Origin: Bacillus sp. 165
GTDB lineage: Bacteria; Bacillota; Bacilli; Bacillales; Bacillaceae_G
Direction of reading: 5' to 3'
DNA: 64,000 nt
Assembly (NCBI RefSeq): GCF_017742235.1
Contig: NZ_JAGHKQ010000001.1
Span: forward strand, 434,001-498,000
Shown here piece after piece: positions 44,488-55,743 of the stretch (its first letter is position 1; the number at the start of each line of letters is the position of its first letter). The notes below the pieces were generated by a model. That model was not told the origin of the DNA. It did no database searches and saw only the letters and a program-made list of their open reading frames with translations. The position numbers and the translations under genes were made by a program.

Positions 44488-44627
44488 TCACAAAGTGAGC
44501 AAAGCCGATTCGGATACTCTAAGCTTATTTAAATTGCGTTGTTTCCTCATTACTAAGACAATTGCAACAAAAGGAAATATTAAAGTCATAACATATAAAA
44601 TCCCATTCCAGAAATAGGCAGGATCTT
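44488..44627 (-). pseudogene. C-terminal remnant of a membrane protein
   Basis: Directly past the dpdD stop a frame reads DPAYFWNGILYVMTLIFPFV then AIVLVMRKQRNLNKLRV and ends at TGA 44488-44490. It has one hydrophobic helix and a basic tail but no start. It looks like the end of a deleted membrane protein gene. Confidence 0.4.
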
Positions 44628-44630
44628 ATT

Positions 44631-46928
44631 CTATGATACTTCTTGGTTTTCTGCTATTTGATGAACATATTGTTCTAGAGCCTCAATAATTCCAGTTTCT
44701 CCCGAACTTCGGGCATACACAAGGTTTTCTTCCACAAAAGGTGAAATTCCATATGTTAGGGCATGAGACATACAGGTTGTAACAAGTATAATTAAATCAG
44801 AATTACGCGCATATGATTTTGCTTCAGGAGTTAACTTACTGTCAGTGCAAATCCTTACTTTAAGATTCGGATTTCGTGACATGATTCGGTTTGCAGCCCG
44901 CTGTGCTGGTTTTTCACGTAATGAATAAATTGTTATCAGCATAGACGGGAGTATAACCAGTGGATCGTTCTCGGTTTTAGCACTGATTTTCTCTACTAAT
45001 GCAGCAAGTATTGTGGGATCTGCAGAAATACTTTTCCCTACATTAAACCATGAATGAATAACAGTCGGGGCAGATATTCTATCAAGTAACGTCCCACACC
45101 AGTTTGTCCAGACTGACTGTAACCTATCGTCTGAATGACCATATTCTTTAAACAATTCTAACGCTTCTAACACATATGAAGATATACGATCTGTAGGTGG
45201 TAGGTGGAACCATGATTCAACTTGATTCCAGTATACATTAGCCTTTGTCATATCTAATAGCAATAATCCTTCAGTTAATCGAAGTAGAAACCCTGCATTA
45301 TTCTCGTTGCGTTTGCCATGAATATATAGAGTTTCTCTTGTATATTCATATAAATCTGTAGCTTTTTCATTAGGAAAGCGTTCATCTTGCAACAGTTCCG
45401 TAATAAACATCGGTAATGCTGTTTGTAACAACCTCTTTTGTGGCGAGGATAGCGATTCAACTCCAACCATAGCTATCATATCTGATAACTTGCTAAGGGA
45501 AGAAATAGACCATACTATATTCCCATGTTGGGTATCCATCACTGTTAGCTCCTCCTCTAAGCGATCAAAATCAGTTCCCTCAAGAAAAGCATTAAACCAA
45601 TAGTTCCAGTTTAACTTTTTCAACTTCTCATCAGGTTCCTCTTTTATCAACAGAGTAGGATTACCATTTTGTCGATTAAGCAAATAGACAATCCAACCTT
45701 TAGATTGTGGCTCTTGCATTAATAATCGCTGTTCATATTCGGATAAATTTTTATAGTGTTCAAACGCAACGGAGCATGTTTCTTCTGTCTCTTGCATCAT
45801 AGCAATTCCAGTAAGCAGTCGAACTTTCTCAACTGAAAGCTCGCAATCGTCTAGAAAAATGAATGCATCTTCATATTCTTGGTTAGCAAAACTCTGTTGC
45901 GCTAGCTCAAGATTTGATAATATCGGCAAAATACTAGGTTCTTTATTGTCTTTATTCGTTTCAACACAAATCAAAAGAAACTCAATAATATCTTTTGTAA
46001 GATCATCTTCTGTTTTTTCAAGATAACGTTTAAGTTTTTCTGCTTGTCCCTTATATGCTGACTCATATGCAAACACACGAATTGCCGAATCCTCATCCAA
46101 CCCTAACTGAGAATACAATAAAGTCCCTAGTTTACTCCGGTTTTCCTTAAAGATTTCCATCGTTTTATTATAATGCCCAAGAATATCTGTTTTGGAAAGG
46201 ATTCTTTGATAAAATGCTCGCAACAGAGCTATATGAACTTGGTTTGGCAACTTTCCTACCCCTGCTAAGAGCTCGAAATCATTCGATTCCCAAATACGCT
46301 CCCACTTACCTTGAGCGCTTAACCATTGAATAGTCAAGAATTTATAGTTTTCATCAGTTAAATATCGCCCTTGTTGAAGTTCTGTCAGGGTTTCTTTTGC
46401 TTGTTCCCATTTTTTCAAAGCAATGGCCTGGTGAAACCTACTACGTAATGTAAACACATTGATTTCTAACTCGTCGTAGGAAATGCTTGGGCGGCGCTCA
46501 GTTAAAAGTCGCCACAATCCAAGCATATTCCAAATTGCCTGTTCGTTCTGAATATTGGATACATAACCAAAATAGCCTTCCGGAAACAATTCATACCCTA
46601 ATTTAGCCATTCTCTTCTGGGGATTAAAATATTGTTTCTTCCCGTTTTCCAATGGAGTAACGTAATATGGAAGTAAGAATTTATCTAACTCTCTGGCATG
46701 TCTTACTAATAAGGTATCTTGATCGGTAAACAAAAACCAAAATATACCATTATTGCCGTTTCTGAAAGGTAACACGGCAGATTTATTATTATAGAATCGC
46801 TCAATCATCGCCAAGAGTTCAAAATTTGGCCCCGACCACTCATTTTCAATAATGGTTAATTGATAGGGATTATGGCCATCTACTTGCAAGAGAATACGAA
46901 GAAATTTAGATTTTGCCGATTCTGTCAT
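44631..46928 (-). CDS. dpdD: Protein DpdD (7-deazapurine DNA restriction system)
   Basis: Encodes 765 residues from ATG 46928, which overlaps the dpdK stop as ATGA behind GGAGGCGG. It is a large mostly helical protein with no recognised enzymatic motif. Segments such as KFLRILLQVDGHNPYQLTII at the start and ICTDSKLTPEAKSYARNSDL then LIILVTTCMSHALTYGI at the end suggest a Rossmann-like C-terminal unit. Assignment as DpdD rests on size, position next to dpdK and membership of the cluster. DpdD is required with DpdE-K for restriction of unmodified DNA, but its biochemical role is unknown. Last gene of the operon. Confidence 0.75.
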   Translation of the reverse strand: MTESAKSKFLRILLQVDGHNPYQLTIIENEWSGPNFELLAMIERFYNNKSAVLPFRNGNNGIFWFLFTDQDTLLVRHARELDKFLLPYYVTPLENGKKQYFNPQKRMAKLGYELFPEGYFGYVSNIQNEQAIWNMLGLWRLLTERRPSISYDELEINVFTLRSRFHQAIALKKWEQAKETLTELQQGRYLTDENYKFLTIQWLSAQGKWERIWESNDFELLAGVGKLPNQVHIALLRAFYQRILSKTDILGHYNKTMEIFKENRSKLGTLLYSQLGLDEDSAIRVFAYESAYKGQAEKLKRYLEKTEDDLTKDIIEFLLICVETNKDNKEPSILPILSNLELAQQSFANQEYEDAFIFLDDCELSVEKVRLLTGIAMMQETEETCSVAFEHYKNLSEYEQRLLMQEPQSKGWIVYLLNRQNGNPTLLIKEEPDEKLKKLNWNYWFNAFLEGTDFDRLEEELTVMDTQHGNIVWSISSLSKLSDMIAMVGVESLSSPQKRLLQTALPMFITELLQDERFPNEKATDLYEYTRETLYIHGKRNENNAGFLLRLTEGLLLLDMTKANVYWNQVESWFHLPPTDRISSYVLEALELFKEYGHSDDRLQSVWTNWCGTLLDRISAPTVIHSWFNVGKSISADPTILAALVEKISAKTENDPLVILPSMLITIYSLREKPAQRAANRIMSRNPNLKVRICTDSKLTPEAKSYARNSDLIILVTTCMSHALTYGISPFVEENLVYARSSGETGIIEALEQYVHQIAENQEVS

Positions 46929-47431
46929 GGTCGTTCCGCCTCCTCCCACCTTGCCCGAGCAGACATGAAGGCTTGATTTACTTCTACTCCATTACTAGTT
47001 ATCCTAACATTCTCGCCGTTGATATTAATACCTCGATACGTAAAATTCATTGAACCATGCAAATAGATACGACTTGTAACAAGGCCTTTTTCATGATTAT
47101 TATTTAATTTTTTAATTTCAGCACTGTCACCAAGTTGGCTAATAAATCTTCTAGTTTCAATTCGTTCCGGATCGCATATAATTCGAATGCTTGATCCTCT
47201 CCACGCTAACGTCTTCAGAATGTCTGAAAGATAAATCAATTTCCCCTCAACTAAAGGAAACAAATCCGTGTACTCATCTAACGCGTTCTGAATAATCGGC
47301 GAATTGCTTAAGAATGGCGATATTAAGTAGATTTCTTTACTTGGTAAAGCCGCCTCTAGTGAAAAAATTGAAGTTAAGCAGTCTTTCAAAGTTACCGTAC
47401 CGTTATGAGATCGAATTATTCGGTTAAGCAT
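46925..47431 (-). CDS. dpdK: Protein DpdK, phospholipase-D-like nuclease
   Basis: A 168-residue protein with one PLD-type active-site region: IYLHGSMNFTYRGININGEN (about residue 122) supplies the His and the Gly-Ser-x-Asn-x-Thr pattern, though the usual Lys is replaced. The N-terminal half (SKEIYLISPFLSNSPIIQNA) is the accompanying PLD fold strand. With one site it would act as a dimer. DpdK is the presumed nuclease of the Dpd restriction complex. Its start overlaps the dpdJ end by eight bases, and its end overlaps dpdD. Confidence 0.85.
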   Translation of the reverse strand: MLNRIIRSHNGTVTLKDCLTSIFSLEAALPSKEIYLISPFLSNSPIIQNALDEYTDLFPLVEGKLIYLSDILKTLAWRGSSIRIICDPERIETRRFISQLGDSAEIKKLNNNHEKGLVTSRIYLHGSMNFTYRGININGENVRITSNGVEVNQAFMSARARWEEAERP

Positions 47432-50400
47432 GGGTAACCTCCCTTACACGAACATCAAACAACCAATTTGTCCCGCTGCTTCGAACACCAGCAATATACG
47501 GATAATAGAACTCATATTCAAAATCGATTGGTGTTTGGATGATATTCATTAACATCCGTTGGCACTCTTCCATATTCTCAAATAAAGTAATAACGCGAGC
47601 CTGTTTGCCCTTCTTTAAGCAATCTATTAGTAACTCACCCCATTTCGGTTCATGTGAATCAATAATAATCGTTGTCGGAACTAATAGTGATTTAAGCAAT
47701 AGACGAGACGGCTTCGCAAACGATTGGTAAGGACTATACAAATTTAAGCATTCTGGACATGAATCGTTGCAGTCACTCCATAGAAGGGTTTCAATTAATA
47801 TGAAACGCTGCTTTTCATCAAAGTTTCCACCCGGATATAAATCTGATATTATTGTATCAATGCGGTCCTTATAATCATCTAACCGTAAACAAGCGACAAT
47901 AAATACTCGAACATCAATTTTACAGCCTAACCGTTTTTCTTCTTGTCTCCAAAGTTCCTGTAAATCGCGCATTAAGTCATCAGTCATCTCGTTGCTGTTT
48001 CGATTTAGCAGTTTTGTTGTAAGGCTAACAATTAATTCTCGTTTTGGTGTAATTCCACGGTCACTCAATTGCTTTTGAAGCAATTCTAATTGTTCTTTTT
48101 GTTCATCAAGGTTTGTAGATCTACGGATTGTTGTAAATGTATCATACAACTCATCATTATCAAACTCTTTAATTATAGCGGATAGTGACTTAGCAATTTC
48201 ACTGCGTGGGCACTCATCAACAGCTTTACTAAACAACTCCTCGAACAGTCTTGGCTCGTTCCGAATTGCAGAAGCAATACCTGAGATGACACCCATACCG
48301 CCAGAATCGGTTTCAGATAACCAAACTTGGTTATCATTAATGTCAATAATGAGATCCTGAGTATCTACGTCAGGAAGCAACTGTTCAATAGCACGCTGAA
48401 TGCACGCTGCGATCGTTGCATGTGTCCGCTCTTCAATCCAAGAGTAAAATATTCCGTAATTAGTGATGTCTTTGTACAACACATCGAGATAAAAAATGAA
48501 ATGTTTCATAATGCTATCTGTCTCTAAATAAGAAAGCAGCCTCTCATAGAGCTTAGCCTCATCGGTTTGTTCCTGTTCACCATCTTCTTCAGCTTTAACT
48601 ACAGTTGCTTGAAAAATCACATCAAGAGCCCGGACCGAAATAGATTTAATATGTTTTCGGTAATAATCAACGGCTTCTTCCAAACTGAACTGCTTACTGA
48701 CCGCAGTGGCAATTGTAGAAGAAAGACAAATTTGCCACAGCCACTCTATCTCAAATACAGATAGTTGTCCGCTTAATACCGGGTCCTTTTGCAATATATC
48801 TAAGTAAAATCGAGGGCGTAACTCAGCTAGTAACCGCTTCCAATTTTGGCTAGTTGATATTTGTTCTAAGGGAAGACGACGCATAGTAAATGCCAAAGCA
48901 TCTACTTCTACTTGAAATCCGATGGCAGACTTCCTTTGTCCCTCCCTGAATAAGTACGTTTTCCGCTCAGAAGTACCGTCCTTATACTTAATTTCACTCT
49001 TTACTTCAGAAGCAAATCGTGTAAAAGTAACAGTTTGATGTTCATTGGAAGTAAATAGATCAATACGATCCAAAAATGATGCTAATGCGGAATTGGATAA
49101 TAATTTAATTTTTGATCCTATCTCTTCATCCGCTTCGTTTCTTGGTACAATTTCAACATCCCAGTCTAAAAAACCAGTAGTTCTATCGCTCAATTCCTTA
49201 GGTATTTGCGATAACTTATACTGTTGTGGGAGATAAACAGGAATACTCTCCTCTTCACGCATAATGTGCTTTAGTAATATTCCAGTAATTTCTTCACCAT
49301 TGACAGAAATCGTATCGTCAGTTAGAGGTACCGGCAACCAGTGTGCCTCTGTTGTTCGATGTGCTTTTGCATAACGTTTCGAAACATTTCCAGGAGAAAA
49401 TTCCATGATTCCCTGTTGCAAGGCCTGATAATGCTCATTCTTTGGATCATTATTAACTATAAGGAGCAATTCATTCACTTCCAAGGAAGAAAATAAGTTT
49501 CTTGGTACATATCCTTGAAGCGGCGAATGAGGTAATGTGTCTTCTCTGCCTAAAGTTCTTCCCCAATCCATTTTTAAATGGTTTAACAAATTTGGAAGCA
49601 AATCAAACATAATTGAACGCGGTGGTGTCCATAATATTCTATCAAGGGCTACTCCATCTAATTGTAAAGCTGATTGGACATAGATAATAAAGTCCTTATC
49701 TGTTCCATCTAAAATTCTGATAGTACAATCGGCAAGAATCTTCCGCTCAGCCTTATACTGGCTATACTTAGGGGAAAGTATATTCCAGATTGGGGATTCT
49801 AATCCACGTTGTTTAAGTTTACTAGCGAAATAATCCATCACAGTAAAACCTGCTTGAATTCGCTGAATATAAACATTTCGAATCGGCAGCGACAAGTCAG
49901 GCAAAATCGGGCTAAATAGCTGTTCTGGATAATCATAAACATAGCGATCTCTTCCGTAAGCCGAGGTAACGACAACTGTCCAAGGGCGCATTCCGCGGCG
50001 GCGTCCGGCTCGCCCTTTCCTTTGCAGAAATGAAGCTAAGTTTCTCGGAGCCTTATGCTGAATGACAGCACCGACATCGGGGTCATTATAACCGACTTCC
50101 AATGTGCTTGTAGCAACTACAAATTTTGCTCTCGTATCAACGCCTTTATACTGGGATGACGTAATGTCAATTTTCATAGGATTTTGAAGTCCAAAACGAT
50201 CAATTTTCTTAGCGAGTCCCCAGATTTGACCAGAGTTGGACTGTTGTTCTCTCGTTCTTACTAAGGCAGGGGCTTTTTCCTTTAGAACGTCCCAATCGCG
50301 GTATTGACTGAGCGTCTTAACTTCTTCAGCATCTTTCTCAATATGGAACCAACGATTAATAACATCAAGTTTATCGGTAAACCCAAAAATTTTTGAGCCA

Positions 50401-51942
50401 TATGCCCCCTTAGAAACAGACTGGTTAAGAGGATCTAACATCCTTCCCAATAGCATAGCTGTTTGGACTGATGTTGATAGTAATGCAGTACTCGAAAACG
50501 GATCTCCTCGTAAGACAAGATTATATTCAATTCCCTCGTCGGTCATATCATCACGGTTTGGAGTAATATACTTACAACTGTTCTCTGGAACCCCAACTAA
50601 CTGTGAGAAGAAATGCTGTGGATTAGGTAACGTTGCCGATAACCCGACAAATTGGATGCCGACATGAGAGTGATTATATTTCTTTACGAGACTTCGCCAC
50701 CTTCGCAATACATAGGCAACATGAGCGCCATTAATACCATTGTAAATATGAACCTCATCTAACAAGACAAATAATGGTGGTTTATGATCCTCACGAATAC
50801 CAAATATGTGTTGGTCAAACCCGCTTGATAGTTTCCGGTTTAACATCTCAGTTGTTGTAAACAAAATATCTGGCTGGTTCTTTAACATTCGGTGTCTTGT
50901 TAATATGATGTTCCTAGAATCTATACATACTTCACAAGAATCACTTGAACAATAAAGTCTTTCATATTTATCATCTTTAGTAGAAATAGCTTGGAGAAGA
51001 TCTTCTTCTTTCCAGACTAATTCAGAACCACATTTCGGATCTGGACAAGCTATAGATGGACAAATGTACCCTTCTGCTCTTTTCTTCCATTTTCGATTCT
51101 CGTGTGAACGTACCTCTTCAGCATTGTTTGGAGTGTCGCCATAATAACAACCAATTGTTTATTGGACGAATCGAGTTTGAATCAAATAAACTGTTAAGTT
51201 TTAAAGCTTCACTCAAGGCTTCATTATACTGATCTTTTAACAATTCTGTTCGCGGATAAATACCTAACATTCGTGTCCAAGTGCGTTGATCTCCTTTAAT
51301 AGATGCGGCAATTTGACCAAATGCTGGCAAATAGAACGCCTTCGTTTTGCCTGAACCAGTTCCTGCTCCAATAATAGTTCCACCATCAGTTGATTTCCCC
51401 CCTTCTTTCAACAGATGTGAAAGTGATTCAACCTGAAAGCCCGATAGTTGCAAATTGCCGTGTTCAAGTAACTCATCAAGAACTGAGAGAACAAAATCAG
51501 GTGTACGTGCATCCTCTAATAATACACGTGTTTGATTCCAAGTGTGATTACGCTTTGGATAATTGCGATACCACAAATTTGTTTTTACGTTACTTACTAA
51601 ACTTGGGGCATTTAGCCAATCTTCAAATTTAAACCTTTGTTTAAGTAAGTATAATAATCTAATCGTCTCTGCGTATCGAGAACGGTAGCCTGATTTTCCT
51701 ACGAACAGTAATTTCCGTTCTACTAAGTTTTGAACAATATGCTCAATTGATACACCTTGTCTCTCTGATGTTAACCATAGTTCTCTGATGAGCGGGGTTG
51801 GCAAAGAATCAATAATTTGCTCAACTTTTGTTATAGCGTCAAAGGTTCCACCTGTGATTCCCCAAGATAGTAATGTGTTCTCTTCCATTTCTAACTGCGT
51901 CAGTACTTCTTCTGCTAACTTGTCTAAATCAGTATGTTTCAT
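47424..51942 (-). pseudogene. dpdJ: Protein DpdJ, DEAD/DEAH helicase, single-base frameshift
   Basis: The N-terminal 250 codons (51942 down to about 51160) include Walker A IIGAGTGSGKTKAFYLPA. At the triple T at 51158-51160 (AAA on the coding strand) the frame is lost: dropping one A restores PITIGCYYGDTPNNAEEV and everything beyond. The rest is intact: a cysteine cluster CPSIACPDPKCGSE with CSSDSCEVC, VLLDEVHIYNG, GLSATLPNP, VATSTLEVGYNDPDVGA and motif VI FLQRKGRAGRRRGMR, then a long C-terminus with CNDSCPECLNL. About 1505 residues when corrected, the normal DpdJ size. It is the helicase of the restriction complex. A sequencing error in the A run is possible. Confidence 0.88.
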
Positions 51943-51949
51943 AGAAACC

Positions 51950-52606
51950 TCACTTAAAAGATATCTTTAAATTATTTAAAAAGTTATTATCTCTAAGCCA
52001 TTCCATTACTTCCGAAGTTATGTCTGCAATTGTGGCCTCATTATTAGCAACCCGATTAAGAAACTGTTGAACTTCAGGGGTAGTGTTTAGACTCATTAAC
52101 TTTTCCTTAGCCTGAAAAAGGTGCTTTGAAAATTGAGTTATATTGCTTTCTGATATTGGCCATTTATTTGCAAGTGACTCTAAGACACGAATGATAGTAT
52201 TAATATCATCGACCGAACCCGCTACTTGTTTAACAGAGTTAAGTCCGCGAATAACCTCTTGGCTTTTTTTAGTTGCGTAATCAGTCCACTTCACTTTCCA
52301 CTGCTCATCATGAATACGTATTTCTTTTGATAAGGCGCTAATAAGACTTTGTTTTGGCTCACTTTCAAAAGTACTTAGCAGTTCATTAATCTTAATTAAA
52401 ATTTGTGACAAGTCTGGCTTTACAAAAGTTTCTGGGGGAGAAGTCAGCATACTTCTCAGTGCCTCAATAAATTGGTCAAAATCAGGAGATTTTTCGATCA
52501 ATTTTTGATAAAAATCTTGATATTCTTGATGTCGATTTGCCCGTTCTTCTGCTAGCTTTACTTTTTCAACCAATTGACGTGTTTCTCTCACTTTATCTAA
52601 TAACAT
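51950..52606 (-). CDS. dpdI: Protein DpdI
   Basis: Encodes 218 residues from ATG 52606 behind AGGAGGCG, overlapping the end of dpdH by 14 bases. It is almost entirely helical and charged, with likely coiled coils (TRQLVEKVKLAEERANRHQE and LLSTFESEPKQSLISALSKE). There are no catalytic motifs. Cluster position between dpdH and dpdJ and its size identify it as DpdI, a required but uncharacterised part of the restriction module, perhaps structural. Confidence 0.75.
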   Translation of the reverse strand: MLLDKVRETRQLVEKVKLAEERANRHQEYQDFYQKLIEKSPDFDQFIEALRSMLTSPPETFVKPDLSQILIKINELLSTFESEPKQSLISALSKEIRIHDEQWKVKWTDYATKKSQEVIRGLNSVKQVAGSVDDINTIIRVLESLANKWPISESNITQFSKHLFQAKEKLMSLNTTPEVQQFLNRVANNEATIADITSEVMEWLRDNNFLNNLKISFK

Positions 52607-55600
52607 GTGACGCCTCCTGATGGATGCCTTCAATCCTGCTGCGTAGATTCTCTATTTGCTCTCTTGTGCTTTCAATAATTTGTTCAGTTTGACCATCTTT
52701 TAGCCTCTGTTCAAGACTTCGTTGTTTCTCATCAAATTTTGTATTCTTTTTTGAAAGTAGATTGTTTATTTTTTCAAACAATCGAATATACTCAGCAAGT
52801 CGTTCTATTGGACAGTTTACTAAACCTAATAACAATTTATCACCCTTCAACTCACCTACTTGTTTTAAAGCACTTATGTGTGAAATGAGTTGTTGCTGGT
52901 TCAACTGCCGATTCTGTAATCCTTTGAAATCGTCCGTCGAGTATCCTTCATTTATAGTTCTAAAATAAGTAAGTAACTCTCGCATTTCGTTAAATAAATC
53001 CGTTGCTGCTTCTTCAGAACCAACGTACTCCAACACTTGATTTACTCTCTCACGAACTAAGGAACTCTCATCATTTAACGCAAGGGGCAGTAATTGCTTG
53101 ATTAAATCTAAAAGCAGCAATGAGACGTATCGCGATGATTCTTTATATATACTCCGATCTGGTAAGACTACATTCTCAATATCCCACTCACTTTTTTTCA
53201 GTTGATCAATTTCTTTTAAGATTGCCGCAGCATCAATAAAGTGAACTTCCGTTTTATCGGTAATCTTCCCTTGTACTCGATTATGCATTCCTCTAAACAG
53301 CTCGTAGTTTGTTTGAATTAATTTAGAATTTACAGGTTGTTTAAATCTTTTTTGCATCGTTATCCAGTTTGTAGAACGATTTTCCTCGACCCTAATGTTT
53401 GGCGATTGTAACAATGCTTCATATATCTTTAAGGCTGATGTATCACCCCTATTAATATTTCCGGATAATGCCATTAAGTAATAGCTAGTTAGGATGTTCC
53501 ATTTACAAAATTGCCACTGATCAGGATTGTTTATCTCTCTTGGGTATTTTACAAAAGAAATCACTTTTTTCTTTTGCTCTTGTAACCAGTTATAAAAGCC
53601 AGGTAAGTAATTAATACTACCTTCAAAGCTCCAAGATTTGTTTCCAAGGTGACGCCATGCAGCCATTGCCAGCAATGCGTAATATGTTGAACTCGATTTT
53701 TCAATAGTAAAATAGTCACTTCCACGGGTAGTAACAGATTGACCTTCAATGTGTATCCTGCGACTCATAAAGTTATCGCTCACTAATGGAGCAGAAACAC
53801 CTTCTGCTTCCCAATCGATAAACTCAATAAATGTACTATAAATATCTTCCCGAAAACTATTGTAACTAGTCAGTTTCCCGTTATTATTAAGCCATTTATC
53901 TAATTCTTCTTCAACCTTACCAAATGCATCTTGACCTGGATTTCTTGGAGGTGATGGTACTGGTTCTGGGTCAAGCCTTGGATTGGGATTAATATCTGGA
54001 TTAGGATCCGGTTTCGCATCAGGCTTTGATCTTCCAACCCTGTTCTTATCTACTATAAATGGTAATCCAAATGCTTTAAAGGCTGATTCCGGTAAGCCTC
54101 CAACCGTGAATTGGCCATCTTCTTCTTTCGTATCAACTGTGCCGTCACCCCAAAGTCTTAAAAACGAGGTTAGTTGTTCGCTAAAGTCAGGTGCTTTGAT
54201 ATCAATCGTACGCTTAGATAACGAATCAATGAAATTTGGCAGGTTTGCAAATTCAGTTGAAAGGTCTGTAATCTTTGGTGGGAACTCTTCATTAACAAAA
54301 TACAATTGCAATAGATGGGTTAAAACATGCTTCAGAAATCTCCTTGGCGTTTTGTAATCTAACGCATCATAGAATTTTTTTAACGCAATTTGGTTAAACG
54401 GAAATAAAGTAAACGTCCTGTTATTCTGCAAACGGAATGTTGCCCATTCATGTTCAGCGTAAATTGGAGCAATTGGCAAAGTTTCTTCCTGGGCACCTTC
54501 TTCAACCCACTTGACAAGTTCATTTCTTTCAAGATAAATGGCATTAAGATATCTAGCAGCCATTTCTGATATTTGATTTCCACTAAACAAGGAAGCTTTA
54601 TCAATTAGAACTCGTCCGGTTACACGCTCCTTCAAATTGTCAGGAATGGTGGTTTTATAGTATTCATTCGTAATACCGACAAAGGATAACAATCGACAAT
54701 ATTCTTCATTATAATCAGTACCTTTATGCTCAGTTACGAGCACTTCAACTAGTGCTCTATCAATGCCTGTAAATGACGTAATGTCTTCAATAAATAAAGT
54801 TAAATTCTTTCCACTCCCCTTTAACTCCTTACGAAGATGTTGAAAAACATCTTTTAAATCAGAACCTCTAAGATTTACGCAACGCTGGACAACCGATTCT
54901 AGGAACTGATTTAAATAATCGGCAAGATCTTTTCTCAATTGAACTGAGTTATCATCATTAAATAATGACTCTGCTAATTTAAGTGCACGTCTAGACACGT
55001 CTGATTGCTTAAATGCCGTTAATAAATCGACTGTCATAGCAAAGTCATCAACTTCAAACCTGGGAGAAATATCGTCTAATCGTTGATTAGAACTCTCAGC
55101 AGCAAGTCTCAGTTTAATTCGCTCAATAGGACCAGATTCTTTAAACAAGAATTCCTGAATGGCAGGGTCAACAAGAAAAAAGTATAAATTTTTTTTTATC
55201 TTGCTTGGCAGCAAACTGGTTTCTTCATCATTTTGTACAGCAATCGCAAATTGATGGATAATATTTTGCTTTAAGTTGCTTTCACTCAAGTGTTCATTCG
55301 CCAAAATCAGTTTCTTAATATGATCAACCGTATCGTTTTCCTCAAAAATGCCTGAATTAATAATTTGTTCGAGAGCGCCGCGCAATGTACTTTGTGAGCG
55401 AGAAATAAAAAGTACTGCCTCTTCAGTTGGATTCACTGCATTTTCATAACGCTCCTTTACCCAGCGTATAAAGTGAGATTTCCCAGTACCATTATCACCC
55501 TGTACAATAATAAATTGATGATCGTTACGACGCTCTAACACATGCTTGAGAAAGAACGTTTCCTCATCCATCTCAGATTTACCAACTTCAGTTATCCCAC

Positions 55601-55736
55601 TCGTCACATGAATTAACTTCTTAAATGGCGTGTGAGTAGCAAGAAAATTGACGCGGTCAATATTGGTGGCATCAGTCCGAATAATTTCAGCAACTCTATC
55701 TAAATAATGTTTCATTTTGTTTTCACTAATATTCAT
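52593..55736 (-). CDS. dpdH: Protein DpdH, AAA/STAND-like ATPase
   Basis: A 1047-residue protein. Walker A is FIIVQGDNGTGKSHFIRWVK (about residue 80), and a later LTLFIEDITSFTGIDRAL is Walker-B-like. The middle contains a long Pro-Asp-Asn-rich linker (KPDPNPDINPNPRLDPEPVP, about residues 575-595) joining the ATPase half to a helical half ending in coiled coils (EQRLKDGQTEQIIESTREQI). Size and order fit DpdH, an ATPase of the Dpd restriction complex. ATG lies eight bases past the dpdG stop with GGTGAT upstream. Confidence 0.8.
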   Translation of the reverse strand: MNISENKMKHYLDRVAEIIRTDATNIDRVNFLATHTPFKKLIHVTSGITEVGKSEMDEETFFLKHVLERRNDHQFIIVQGDNGTGKSHFIRWVKERYENAVNPTEEAVLFISRSQSTLRGALEQIINSGIFEENDTVDHIKKLILANEHLSESNLKQNIIHQFAIAVQNDEETSLLPSKIKKNLYFFLVDPAIQEFLFKESGPIERIKLRLAAESSNQRLDDISPRFEVDDFAMTVDLLTAFKQSDVSRRALKLAESLFNDDNSVQLRKDLADYLNQFLESVVQRCVNLRGSDLKDVFQHLRKELKGSGKNLTLFIEDITSFTGIDRALVEVLVTEHKGTDYNEEYCRLLSFVGITNEYYKTTIPDNLKERVTGRVLIDKASLFSGNQISEMAARYLNAIYLERNELVKWVEEGAQEETLPIAPIYAEHEWATFRLQNNRTFTLFPFNQIALKKFYDALDYKTPRRFLKHVLTHLLQLYFVNEEFPPKITDLSTEFANLPNFIDSLSKRTIDIKAPDFSEQLTSFLRLWGDGTVDTKEEDGQFTVGGLPESAFKAFGLPFIVDKNRVGRSKPDAKPDPNPDINPNPRLDPEPVPSPPRNPGQDAFGKVEEELDKWLNNNGKLTSYNSFREDIYSTFIEFIDWEAEGVSAPLVSDNFMSRRIHIEGQSVTTRGSDYFTIEKSSSTYYALLAMAAWRHLGNKSWSFEGSINYLPGFYNWLQEQKKKVISFVKYPREINNPDQWQFCKWNILTSYYLMALSGNINRGDTSALKIYEALLQSPNIRVEENRSTNWITMQKRFKQPVNSKLIQTNYELFRGMHNRVQGKITDKTEVHFIDAAAILKEIDQLKKSEWDIENVVLPDRSIYKESSRYVSLLLLDLIKQLLPLALNDESSLVRERVNQVLEYVGSEEAATDLFNEMRELLTYFRTINEGYSTDDFKGLQNRQLNQQQLISHISALKQVGELKGDKLLLGLVNCPIERLAEYIRLFEKINNLLSKKNTKFDEKQRSLEQRLKDGQTEQIIESTREQIENLRSRIEGIHQEASHVIR

Positions 55737-55743
55737 GCTTTAA

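Larger units (their letters stand above)
44276..44630. other. Intergenic region between dpdD and queC
   Basis: 355 bases. It holds a small coding remnant (44488-44627), an AT-rich stretch and an attenuator-like hairpin (44299-44330) just before queC. No canonical preQ1 riboswitch was recognised. Confidence 0.55.
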
